Under the pieces are notes generated by a model. That model ran no database searches and was not told the origin of the DNA. It saw nothing but the letters and a program-made list of their open reading frames with translations. A stretch of 30,018 nt of DNA. Source: Saksenaea vasiformis B4078. Taxonomy: Eukaryota; Mucoromycota; Mucoromycetes; Mucorales; Saksenaeaceae. Below are positions 1 through 9,756 of the stretch, piece after piece (within the stretch, counting starts at the first letter, position 1; each line of letters begins with the position of its first letter). A program made the position numbers and the translations under genes. Location: the NCBI GenBank assembly GCA_000697055.1, contig JNDT01001122.1, positions 1 to 30,018 on the forward strand, written 5' to 3'.

Positions 1-348
1 CTGGCATGGCTCCCTGGTGGCAAGAAAAAACCCTGTGCCTCTTGCGGCCATGAGAACTTCAACAAACAGCACGCCACTGTCTGCCTCCGTATGCATGCTC
101 ACTTAGGTATCGCGCGTCGAAAGACAGATGATCCTCTATCCTTCGCCCTCAACCTGCTTCCCCAATCACTATCGCAATCGCCCCGCCGCCGTCAGCAGCT
201 TCACACACTCTGGCCGGTGGTCTGTACCATTCTCGCTGAACTGGATGCACAACAACACCCAGGGTCAGATCCTCGACAATACTACGATCCAGATCCGGGA
301 CAGGCCCTCCTACAGTGGCTCGATTCTCCTCCTCTTGAACCAGGCTAG
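1..348 (+). mobile_element. C-terminal fragment of a non-LTR retrotransposon ORF (5' part outside window)
   Basis: The frame is open from base 1 and ends at TAG 346-348. It carries a Cys/His cluster, CASC then HATVC (C-x2-C-x8-H-x3-C), followed by an aliphatic stretch with ALNLLP and, further on, LWPVVCTILAELDAQQHP. This arrangement, a CCHC-like motif then a short helical tail, is what I know from the C-terminal end of LINE-type reverse-transcriptase ORFs in mucoromycete fungi. The catalytic domains would lie to the left. The downstream 350-590 region (pyrimidine-rich, then A-rich) could be the element's 3' UTR and tail. Assignment to retroelements is inference from family memory; a host zinc-binding protein is possible but less likely. 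Confidence 0.6.
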
Positions 349-962
349 ACTCCTCAAACTGACACCTTCCTCTCTTTGCTTTCTTTTCCCTCTTTCTCTT
401 CTCCCCTTTTCCCTCTTAGTCCTTATACTATCCGTTCCTTTTACCCCACACCCACGACCTTTTCCCTGTCTCTCCACAGGGTTTTTCCTCCCCCCTCCCT
501 TCTGAGCTGTCACGAGCAAATATGTCTGACCAAGACGCCGTGTTCAAATGTGACGTTAAATAAAAACCAAAAATTTTAAACGTAAAGAAGGGTCGTGACA
601 AACGAAAATTAATGTTACTTGGGTAAGAAGAGGGTAGATAGGCTAAAGTTGTTGAAGTCTTTCTCTTTGTGGACAAAAACTTAGTTGTAGTTGAAGCCTA
701 TAAGCGCGTCGCCATTTGGCATATCCGTTCTAGTCAGTTCTTAGGAAAGGGAAAAAAAAAGCAAAATAAGCCTTCATTGCGGAAGGGAAGAAAGGTGAAA
801 AGCCAAGTCGCAGGAAGACAAATAGCATATCACATATCAAAAAAAGGAAAAAGCTAGCAAACCGTGTTGGGAGTCGGAGCTAAATGGTGGTTGACAACTG
901 TGACTTCGTGGATATCCGAAGGCAATCGCTTTTTCGAAACGGCATAAAGCCTGCACATCCTC
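349..962. other. Non-coding stretch: pyrimidine-rich tract, then A-rich DNA, upstream of gpi1
   Basis: About 360-505 is strongly pyrimidine-rich on the plus strand (repeated TTCCCTCTTTC-like runs). About 555-590 is A-rich and about 750-855 is purine-rich. No convincing ORF is present; apparent frames here are by-products of the base bias. The first part may be the 3' end of the retroelement, the last part the promoter and leader of the Gpi1 gene. Confidence 0.5.
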
Positions 963-3689
963 ATGGCATCGCGTGATGTCCTCAAAATATTCTGGCCATC
1001 ACATATTTGTACACCCACTAGTCGAACAGGCTTCCTCATTGGTTGGTATACAGCATCGTCCACCGTCTGCATAGCCGCTGTTATACCCGGTGTAGAGGTA
1101 CAAAAGAAGATCTAATCGGCATACCTGAACAAAACCCCATTTGACTTAGCTAGAAGAATTGCAAGTTCTCCTGGAGGATTTTTGTCTATCGGGAGATTAT
1201 TCTGAGTTTGAACATATTAACAAAGTATGCAAAGCACCACCCAAGATCCTTGGCGTCTTGGAAGAGAATCACCTGTCTGTGCCGATAGAGAGACCTACCG
1301 GTAAACGTGGAAATCTCTATTTCCTTTTCTTTGCAAGGCCTATTCATTTTCTTTTTGTTATAATAGGAGTAGAACCTTGGCTTTTGTTCACGCTAGACAA
1401 TGCTTATGTGCCGGTGCTCATGTATTAGAAAAATGATCTGCATAGTCTTTTTCTCATCGATTACTTAGATCCTGCAAGGCACTTGATTATGAAATCATTT
1501 TTTACGAGCAGCCTAATCCGAAACGACTGCAATTTCTTGCATTGGACCCTTTACAGCTTGATATAACTTCTAATCCCTGCGAGTTACGTATGGACGTCGC
1601 TGGTTTGACCAATTTGAAAAAGACGATCGCGTATGGACGCCGCATGACAGGACAAACAACGGACTCAGACGATTTAGGCGCGGTTTTAGTCCAAGTAAGA
1701 AAGAAGGATATTTCCAACTGTCCTAAGTTTGTCCTATTCTTAGGTCAATTCGTCGTATTACCTTGAGAAAGGAATCAAGTTGTCTACTGCCCATCGTGAA
1801 CAGGACATATTTGCGCGTACCTTGGTCGTCATCCAGAAAATATGTGGTCATTTGTTGCAAGCTTTTGTTCCTATCAAATGGGGGTTCAGAACGTTTATCC
1901 TTGCTCCATGCATTTATCTCATTTTTGTGATACTGTGGGTGGTCGAACTCACGCTGCATGTGCTGAATATGCGCTTGCCTAAACTCCTTTTGAATGCTGT
2001 TACATTAAAAGACCTGTCAACCGCAGGTAAGCGTTCGTTTATTATAAAATGATTTGGTTAAGCTCATGCATCGCTTGTCTTGAGGCCAACAAGTGGATCT
2101 TCGGCTCCAACAGTTATATTTTTGGCCACGCCAGTATACGCTCCTGAGTAAAAAGAATCGAGCCAATACGGCAGAAACAAGGGCTCACTATATCAGGCAA
2201 GTGACGCAAATACATGCTCTGCACGCGTTGTCAACATCTATCCATCTTTGTTTACAGTTTCTATAACAACATGTGGCTTGTTGCCAACGATATCATTATA
2301 GGTCTGGCGGTTGGTTCCTTCTTGATGAGCAACCATCGTAGCGTCTCGCTCATGCTAAATAAGGTCCTCTATGTGAGTAAACTCGAAAGAAATTGGTCGG
2401 AAAGCTTAGTGATATGTGAAGAAATATACGGTAGAGTCTCTGGAATCTATGATGCTGTGGTTCCTAGAAACCCCTGCGGGCTTAAAGCTCAACCGAGAGC
2501 TGGCGAGTTTCCTTAGTGAACTATTTTTATGGTTGATACGTCTTTGGACAGGTAAAACAGCGACCGATGCTTGTCATCCCACGTAGCGATCTCACATGCG
2601 GACATGGGGTATGTCAGGTTGTGTGCAGGCCATCCAACCGTTCACGCCACAGATCATCCACATGATCGGAGTTTCTGGCATGTTTGGGGTCTCAATGATC
2701 ATCTCACTGCTTTCTGATTTCCTGGCATTTATGACGCTCCATGTCTATTGTTTTTATATGGTGGCGGCGAGGATATTTAATTGGCAGCTTGTTATTCTGT
2801 TTTCTCTGTTTAATTTATTTCGAGGTAGAGCAGTTTTCTGGTGACAGCGCATGGCCATGCTAATCGTACGATAGGAAAAAAGCGAAATATTCTACGAAAC
2901 CGTATTGACTCGTGCGATTACGACCTGGATCAGTTATTGTTGGGGACGTGTTTGTTCACGCTTCTGACTTTTCTTTTTCCGACGGTGATCGTGTATTATC
3001 TGACCTTTGCCTTGGTAAGGGAAAGAGTTTATTTGTCTGTCGGTAACGGGTCTAAATTCCCTCATTATCACAGGGACGTGTCGGTGTGATCTTTTTACAA
3101 GCCGTTATGGAAACGTTACTTGCTTTTTTCAACCATTTCCCATTATTTGCCATTATGCTTCGGGTGAAAGACCCCGATAGACTGCCTGGTCCGTGTACAA
3201 CCGCATTGTATCTGAGTTTATTGACACTATCTCAGGTGGTCTCCATTTCGAAATATTTAGTCACGATGATTTCCTGCTGACACATCACTACTTTCATCAT
3301 CATCTGCAAGGGCTACGTACAAAGTTAAAGCAGTTGTGGAAAAATAAGCATACTCATGCAAGAGGCAAGTCCGTGCGATTCAGGGTCCCTGGACCAGCGT
3401 CGTCCTCTTCCCGGGATGCATCAAGTAGTATGTTGACACCGGCTGGCAATGGAGGGAATGGAGCCTATCTACGGATGCGGGTGAGTACAACAGAAATAAG
3501 GGAAGTAATATCTTAATAGGAAATCAAAACTTTTTGTGTTAGAATATGCCGATCCCGTTTAGCGCTATATTTTTTCAGTACATGCTGTTATGGAAACGAT
3601 TAAGCGCGCATTACTTTTCTGTCTACGTACTCAAATGTTTACTTTACGGTGAACCTATCAAACCCATACCAAAATTACAGGCACGTTAA
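963..3689 (+). CDS. GPI1: Gpi1 / PIG-Q, GPI-GlcNAc transferase subunit (13 exons)
   Basis: This is the Gpi1/PIG-Q subunit of the ER-membrane GPI-N-acetylglucosaminyltransferase, which transfers GlcNAc to phosphatidylinositol in the first step of GPI-anchor synthesis. Exons: 963-1097, 1150-1300, 1367-1421 and 1469-1694 (junctions of these two tentative), 1744-2026, 2094-2196, 2258-2372, 2422-2551, 2618-2824, 2875-3014, 3074-3188, 3236-3480, 3543-3689. They join in frame to 683 codons. Family hallmarks: N-terminal [84 protein letters not shown], and the C-terminal [19 protein letters not shown]. Several hydrophobic spans fit a polytopic ER protein. Two introns have weak donors: a GC-AG intron at 2197-2257 and GTCCGT at 3189. 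The start ATG 963 leads directly into the conserved LKIFW segment. Confidence 0.92.
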
Positions 3690-4041
3690 AAAGCAGAAAG
3701 ACATCACAGAGCAACTGACTTATTGCATAGTATCCCATGCTTCCCGAGAAAAGGTTAGGTTTAATATTACGTACTATCTGCTCACGGGGTTGTGATTTGA
3801 CTAGGCCATCTTTAGAAGCAGTATGGAATATGCTCAAGTCTAATTTGCGGGATGCCTGAATATCATGTACATAGGACAAAAATTATAAAACAAGAAGAAA
3901 AAAAAATGATCTAATGAAAACAGCCACGTGAAAGCTCGCTTCATTTGTCTACAGTGAGGCAGGAGATGTGAAATAGACTGTTATGTTTTTTCTTTTAATG
4001 ATTAAAAATGAGAGAGAAAAAGAGATAATAGTAAATGCATG
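3690..4041. other. Convergent intergenic region between gpi1 and the APP1 gene
   Basis: AT-rich DNA between two gene 3' ends. AATAAA-like and poly-A/T-rich stretches around 3885-3910 and 3985-4030 are suitable for 3'-end formation on either strand. No coding frame with family resemblance was found. Confidence 0.5.
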
Positions 4042-5696
4042 CTAAATGGTGGTATCGATTTTTAATTCGTCGGCGTCGCGAAAGAGAATAATTTTAGTTT
4101 TGGGTGCCAGTTTTCGGGCTTTTCCAAGTCGTTTGACCAAAGTGTCGGTCGTCGTTGGTAAAGATTGTCTTCTTTGCTGTGTAGTACAATTTGCGGCGGT
4201 ACAGGCAATATGATGTGAGACATCGCGAATGAAGATTTTCAGGATTCTGTCGGGATAGGTAGCTGCAATGTTTGCATAAACTTCCAAGTCGATCTCTCCA
4301 GAGTCACCCACAAGGACAAAGCGTCGTTTAGGAAAGTCATCCAGGATCTGCGCAATGGCGTCGCGTTTTGCTCTACCAGGTATCTCGATCAAACGTGACA
4401 ACAAACTTCCTTCCATGCGAAGGTGCATTGACCCCTCGGGGAAGTCATGGTCACGCAAAAATTGTTCAAGCATGACCGTAAGCTGGAAAGGACTGTTCGA
4501 AACGTAATGAAAGGATACCCCTTGTGTATGCTTTTTGCACAGATTAATCAATCAGCGAGCAAGTAATAATATGTCTTGTACTCATTACCCAGTTTCGATA
4601 GGCTTCTGCGATACCATGAATGTGCTTGGTGGGTTTGAAGAAAGTGTTGGCCAACACGTCCCGCGTGCCACCCAGGATGTTGGTATATTTGATGGTGTCG
4701 TCAATATCAGAAATAACTGAAATTCCCTCTGGTTTGATCAAATGCACGGTTCCATGACCGGGAGGAAAGTCGGGGTGGGTTGCATATATCTGTAGGAGTC
4801 GTGCGTCGCAGCGATCCTGCTGTGTCGCCCACTCACTGATATCTCTCTCTGGTAAGTAGAATTGACCAGAAAAAATGCCGTTGTTGTCAGTTTGACAACG
4901 TATCTCGGACGGTAGAGTAAAACAGGTTGATGTTGAGGTACTGGAGAAAGAGCTGGACGAATTAGAACGCTGTTGCTGTTGTTTACGACGCCGTCGATCG
5001 CCATTCAAGATACTTGATACAGGGTTTAGTGGTCTGTCAATAAATGAAATGCTATCTGAGTTTGAAGAGTAGAAGCCAGAGTCAATCGAGCGAAAACGCT
5101 GCAGTGGTATTTGTAGCTGGTCATCGTCGCTGTCCTTGTTGTCTGCTTTTTGTAGGTTGTCGTCTTCTATATCTTGCATCGATGTATATGTACCGATGGG
5201 ATGGATAATGAACTGTTTACTTTTCTTGTTTTTGGCTAGGAAATATTTAAATCTTTCTTCAAACGTCGGGTTATGGTCTTGTTTGGCGACAGTTGCAGCG
5301 ATCCCTAGGTTGATGTTTAAATGATTACCTGTCCTAAATATCCTTTCAACATTTGTACGTTACCCATCAAAACTTTGTGTGTAGGGCGTTTTGTACGATG
5401 ATGTGAAAGTGCCCACCCTTTTACTCGAACGACCCATTCTGATTTATCTATCATGGGAAAGTGATGTCAAAATAAGATATTCGACCACTCGCTGCAGGTC
5501 TTTTTTTTTTCTCTCTCTCACTTTTTCGTGTCGCATACGTTGAAAATAGAATACATTCTCGCTGATAGTGTTGACTGGCGAAAGAAGAAGAAGAAGTCGA
5601 AGAAGAAGAGGAAAATGATGTGGAATTTGAATGATACGAACCTATAGCATGACTAGCAAACAGTGTATAGGGTGGCAAGGAAGGGTTCTCTAACAT
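4042..5696 (-). CDS. APP1: APP1-domain phosphatidate phosphatase (4 exons)
   Basis: Related to yeast App1, a Mg-dependent phosphatidate phosphatase of cortical actin patches that makes diacylglycerol during endocytosis. Exons in transcript order: 5522-5696, 5364-5447, 4589-5304, 4042-4530, joining to 487 aa. The N-terminal conserved domain reads EWVVRVKGWALS, then FEERFKYFLAKNKK. A long Ser/Asp-rich segment (roughly residues 130-230) follows. The catalytic HAD-like part has the DxDxT motif in ISVISDIDDTIKYT, then GTRDVLANTFF, FHYVSNSPFQL and RRFVLVGDSGEIDLEVY. The start is ATG 5694-5696, preceded in frame by TAA. The second intron (5305-5363, GTAACG donor) is inferred from family alignment; it removes a stop and restores the conserved frame. 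It is convergent with gpi1. Confidence 0.9.
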
Positions 5697-6057
5697 GTCT
5701 TAAGAAGGATATGAAAAAAGGAAAGAGAAAGGAAGGAATGATCCAAACCCAGTTTACCCGTATAAGTTTTTCGGACGAAACGGCATATCATTATTCTATT
5801 TCGTGACATGTGGCTTCCGTATTTTTGGTGTCCCAGCACCTTAGCTAAACGTGGATATTACACAAGCGGAACATATGGTCACGCATATCCTTTTCTGTCC
5901 TAATGGCCATGGCGCAACTTGATAGAAGGAACACTTCTTTTTTTTTGGGGGAAAAAAATAGGTCATCTGAAAGGAAAAAAGGAAAAGGTCTGCGTGATCT
6001 AGGTATGTTTTACAGCTGAAGAGGTGTATGTATGATAGCGGGGCGAGGTGGGCTTTT
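5697..6057. other. Intergenic: APP1 promoter / 3' flank of the kinesin-like gene
   Basis: About 360 bp with homopolymer runs (T/G near 5938-5950, A-rich stretches near 5715-5735 and 5950-5985). I looked on the minus strand for kinesin motor motifs continuing from the upstream gene (P-loop GQTGSGKT, NERSSRSH, DLAGSE) and saw none. No other coding signal was recognised. Confidence 0.5.
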
Positions 6058-7190
6058 TTATGCGACAGCCGTTTTGTTGTGTTTCTTTCCGGCGTTATTT
6101 TCTAGCTCTTGGATCGTTGCAAGTAATCCTTGCCTTAGTGCCTCTTCTTTTGCTAACTTCTGTTCAAATTCAACCGTCTTGGCATTATCTTGCTCTAATT
6201 CGGTAGAAAGTTTCTTAATCATTCGTTCTTTTTCGAGTAACATATCGTGCGATCGCTAAAGGGGAAATCATCAACTTGTTGTTATGTTTCAAGTACCCTT
6301 TTTGTTACCTCAAGTTTTAACCGAATTGTCCTCATTTCCACCTCAATCTCCGCAAACGAAGTGGATGTCTGGGAAATCGTTGCCTTCGAGACTCTTTAGA
6401 AACATCTAAATCCCATTTTTGTTTACCTGAAGTGTTTCATTTTCCTTTTTCTCATTGTTTAGTCGAGCTTGGATACGATCAAGTTGTCGTTGTGCTTCTC
6501 CCACTTCAATCTCCAAATTTGTTGTCCGTCGTTTGTAAATTAAGCTATTGTCTTCTAGTTCCTGCTGGTGTATCCTCTGTTGTGCATTCAAGTTTTCTAC
6601 GTCTTGAGTATGCCGCCATTGTATTGACTGTAGCTCTGCTTTCAACTCTGCTTCTCGTTGTAACGCTTTTTTTGCCTCGCTTTCTTTACTTTCTACCGTT
6701 GTTTCCAGTTCCAGTCGGAACTTCTCCAACTCTCCAACTAATAAAAGAGTTAAACTGACAACCTCCATGCCACTGACCATCTGCTCACGTTTCTCGCGAT
6801 TCATCTTCATCAGTTGTTCCATATCGCTTATTTTCCCCTGCAATAACAATCAGCATGGGGAACTTGCATTCTCGTTTCCTTACTCGCATATCCCATCCTG
6901 GCCGTTTCTTCACGTCCGCCATGTCCACTACTGTATTTTTCTTTTTTGGCTGCTTCGTAGTTGATTGCGTCGATCTAAGATTTGCAGCGGTAGCATTAGC
7001 TCGAGCTACCGCAGCTTTGTTCATTGATGGTGTTATCGCCATTCTTTTCTTTGGTTTGTCTGATGTCGCTGGCACTGCTCTCTTTGTTACACGCGATGCT
7101 GGCGTCTTTTGAACAGATTTAGGCTGTGTATTCTACAACCCGTGAGATCATCCATATGTATGAATAAGGATCACGTACAGGTGCTCCCAT
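6058..7190 (-). CDS. Motor-less kinesin-14-like tail and coiled-coil protein
   Basis: Exons in transcript order: 7179-7190 (MGAP), 6884-7132, 6427-6837, 6309-6383, 6058-6255; in-frame total 314 aa. The N-terminus is basic and Ala/Thr/Lys-rich, as in microtubule-binding kinesin-14 tails, then KKRPGWDMR joins GKISDMEQLMKMN, matching the RPAWDLKG...DMEALM region of fungal kinesin-14 (KlpA/Pkl1 type). A long heptad-rich coiled coil follows (SFAEIEVEMRTIRLKLE and neighbours). The end, ALRQGLLATIQELENNAGKK, matches the kinesin-14 neck just before the motor (LRRKLHNTIQELKGN), but ends at TAA 6058-6060 fourteen residues after IQEL. The segment SLTLLLVGE interrupts the coiled coil and could belong to an unspliced 48-nt in-frame intron. 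No motor follows within 360 bp. It may be a non-motor partner or a truncated paralogue. Confidence 0.75.
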
Positions 7191-7825
7191 GTTGATTCTC
7201 TCGCTTCGTTAGCTGCAAAATTAAAGGGGGAAAGGTCCAACTTAAGAAGGTGAAGGTACGACCACCGTGCATGCGGGTTTCGAATTTTTGTTTTTTTGGT
7301 TACGCGACTGCGTGAATCCTCGTAGAAGAGCAACTCTTGTTCTGAGAAATATTACGCCTTTGATAGTGGGAATACTTCATTTTGGTACAGAGTGAACTAG
7401 ATGGCTCTGGGAAGTATCCCGATAGGGCGCATTCTGAAGCTTTATTGCGGTGGACTGACGATAATACACTTGTATCAAGGAACAACATGACAGTGTCGGT
7501 AATAGGTACAGATGTCAACGTCTAAACTCCCACCTCAAATCACCTGTTGGAGTCTGAATCACAACGGTAGAGTACAGACGCGTATATCACGGCGTTATGA
7601 CTACGATTCGCCATCCACGATGTCTTCACATGCAACGCAGCACACAATACAAACCCCATTATTGATTCAGCAATATGTATTAGCTAATAGTAGATAGAAA
7701 GCTGTATCCTTTTCTTTAGAGAAACAGAAATCCATGCTGCTTCCAGGGGGATTTGGCATTGTTGGCAAATGAATGAGTTTATTTTACAGAAACGTTGGGA
7801 CCCAGACGTAAAGAAAAAGATATGC
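7191..7825. other. Intergenic between the kinesin-like gene and NHP2, with two unassigned plus-strand open segments
   Basis: Two open stretches on the plus strand look more protein-like than chance: 7367-7525 (begins WEYFILVQSELDGSGKYPD, includes LLRWTDDNTLVS, ends DVNV then TAA; preceded by TAG that could be an acceptor) and 7512-7697 (begins MSTSKLPPQITCWSLNHNG). They are in different frames and overlap, so at most one continues at the junction without an intron. I do not recognise either family. They could be exons of a small gene or a decayed gene fragment. Confidence 0.25.
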
Positions 7826-8427
7826 TTAATAGACAAGAGTTTCGTTCTGTGCAAAAGAAATTGTCAGTTAGGCGATGCGCTAGATATCAAACCAAAAGCT
7901 TACCAATTGCTTTGCCTCAGCAATGCATTCATTGTACATCTCCTTATAGTCTTCTGCTGACTTGGCATCCTGCTGCTTTCCACCGAAAACAACCATAGCT
8001 ACAGAAGTAGGACGCTTCGTTCCAACTGCTTCTCCTAGTTCTTCCTTGGAAGAAACAAAGATATAGGGGACGCTGTGGTCTTCGCACAACACAGGCATAT
8101 GTGAAATGACATCGATGGGAGAAATGTCTCCAGCGAGAATCACCAGACCCTTCTCACCCTTACGCAGGCACTTTGCAACTTCCTTCACACCACGTCGAAC
8201 ATGCTTCACCTTGGATGCTAACGAAAAATAGATCAGAACAAAAAGGAACGATGGCAATCAAGCAAGCCATGTTGACCTGCTGGGTACCAACCCTTTTTAG
8301 CTGTCTTGAACAACTTCTTGGACAATTTCTTCTCGGCAAGAGGCTTGGCGATGGGGGAGACATGGCGAATGATCTCGGATTCCTCTTCGGTCTTCACTTT
8401 CTTTTCCTTTTTCTCCTTCTTAGCCAT
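7826..8427 (-). CDS. NHP2: H/ACA ribonucleoprotein subunit Nhp2 (L7Ae family)
   Basis: Nhp2 is the L7Ae-family RNA-binding core protein of H/ACA snoRNPs, which guide rRNA and snRNA pseudouridylation in the nucleolus. Exons in transcript order: 8292-8427, 7904-8217, 7826-7846 (last exon only NETLVY and stop), giving 156 aa. The N-terminus is a charged Lys/Glu stretch (KKEKKEKKVKTEEES). The L7Ae core follows: KASKVKHVRRGVKEVAKCLR, KGEKGLVILAGDISPIDVI, VPYIFVSSKEELGEAVGTKR. The core size and the short C-terminal tail fit the family. The GTTGGT donor of intron 1 is weak but gives exactly the conserved KKASK junction. The gene is divergent from the CSM3-like gene with 136 bp between start codons. 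Confidence 0.95.
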
Positions 8428-8563
8428 CGTTAGGGTGATAACAGAAGAAAAAAACTTGCACCAAGTGCGACTTGTGACAACGAGGAAAAGCCACGGGCGG
8501 TGTCTCAAATCATTTTCTTGGTCGCTTTTCTCCCCGCGAACATTACCCCTTTCGTTTTCTCTC
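8428..8563. promoter_or_regulatory. Short bidirectional promoter between NHP2 and the CSM3-like gene
   Basis: Only 136 bp separate the two divergent ATGs (8427 minus, 8564 plus), so both 5' UTRs and core promoters must share or overlap this DNA. I see no clear TATA box; a pyrimidine-rich run lies just before the plus-strand ATG. Co-regulation of a ribosome-biogenesis gene and a replication gene is inference from spacing alone. Confidence 0.5.
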
Positions 8564-9675
8564 ATGGCTGACTATAATTTCGATGACATTGACTTTGACA
8601 ATATTGTCTTGGACGGGTTCGATCCGTTAGCAGACAGTACGGGAAAGAACAATAAAAATACGAATTCCTACGATCCATTAGCTGCATCGACGCGAAAACA
8701 AGCCAGTCGCGTCATCGAAAAGCCAGCTAAAACGAAACGAACATACAAAAAACTGGACGCTGAACTGTAAATCATCCTTTATCTTTGCAGTTTTTAGTTT
8801 TATTTTGAAACTGAGGTTGGATAACCTAGTATTCTATCTCCTAATGGTCTGCCACGGATACGTCATGAAGTACCACGGCTTCGCTTCAAAGGCAAAGGCC
8901 ACGAAGTAAGTGAAATTATTTCTTCCAACACTTTTATTGAATGCTTTTGATAGGCTGAAGATCTACAAAAGCTGATGGAATACTATCATATGTGGGCACA
9001 TAATCTCTACCCGAGATTACCCTTTACAGACTTTGCAAGGATGGCAACCAAAGCCTGCGCGAACAAACGATGCAAAGTAAAGGAAAACAAAGTTTGTCCA
9101 TTGTGCTCAACTTATGCATTAGATCAACTTAGCTGAATGGCAGCGCGAATTCAAACGTCAAAGAGATGGTAACATGTCGACAGAGCTGTCTGGTATGACT
9201 CTTGAAGGTACTGTATTTAACTCCTGAAAAGACGATCCGATGAATAACCTCTTTTCTCTTTGTTTTATTTTTTTTAGACGAGGAAAATGCAAGAGAACTC
9301 GAACCCAGCGATGATATCTTCTTTTCAGACGAAAGAAATGCGAAAGAACCCGAAGACAATGTAGGAACGCCTGTCGCTGGTCCATCAGGATCATCGCCAG
9401 CTCCATCACGGGATGTGGACAGCACAGAAAAATCCCTCGCATCCCAGCCGCGATCTGAATCAGAGTCGGAAGAGGATCAACCACTATTTTCCACAGCGCC
9501 GTCTCAAGAAGATGCCCGAGCGCGCGCTGCTGCTTCTAGAGCCGCTGCTCTGGAGAAATTGGCAGCACGTCGACGACAAAAAGAAGAGCAACAGCAAAAG
9601 CTTCAGAGACAGTTTGAAGAGGATGAAGAGATGTTTGGAGATGATCCGGGAGCAGAATATCTTGACGATATGTGA
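8564..9675 (+). CDS. CSM3: Csm3/Swi3/TIPIN replication fork protection protein
   Basis: Subunit of the fork protection complex (Tof1-Csm3 in yeast, Swi1-Swi3 in fission yeast, Timeless-TIPIN in animals), which stabilises stalled forks, supports the S-phase checkpoint and aids cohesion. Exons: 8564-8766, 8830-8905, 8954-9076, 9123-9207, 9278-9675; 294 aa. The conserved domain is split over exons 2 and 3: SPNGLPRIRHEVPRLRFKGK then GHE, joined to AEDLQKLMEYYHMWAHNLYP. An acidic N-terminus with two DPLA repeats precedes it. The C-terminal half is Ser/Glu/Asp-rich and probably disordered, ending in a Lys/Arg/Gln/Glu-rich helix (ALEKLAARRRQKEEQQQKLQ) and an acidic tail. The 3' end lies 81 bp from the convergent clpX end. 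Confidence 0.88.
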
Positions 9676-9756
9676 ATCAAAAATTTATGTAGCAAGAGAC
9701 GGGAGGACATTATAATACAAGAGCATAAGGACAGAAAAGGAAAGACATTGGAATAT

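Noticed and set aside
128..505. A 125-aa plus-strand frame and overlapping minus-strand frames
   Set aside because: They arise from a pyrimidine-rich tract; composition is Leu/Pro/Ser/Phe only, and three frames are open at once.
5451..5696. Reading the 81-aa minus-strand frame as a separate Ser-rich protein
   Set aside because: Its first 58 codons are exon 1 of the APP1 gene; the rest is intron after a GTGAG donor.
8306..8770. A 154-aa plus-strand frame antisense to NHP2 and running into the CSM3-like start
   Set aside because: Its first part is the complement of the well-supported Nhp2 exon 1; only the MADYNFDD part is real, as exon 1 of the CSM3-like gene.
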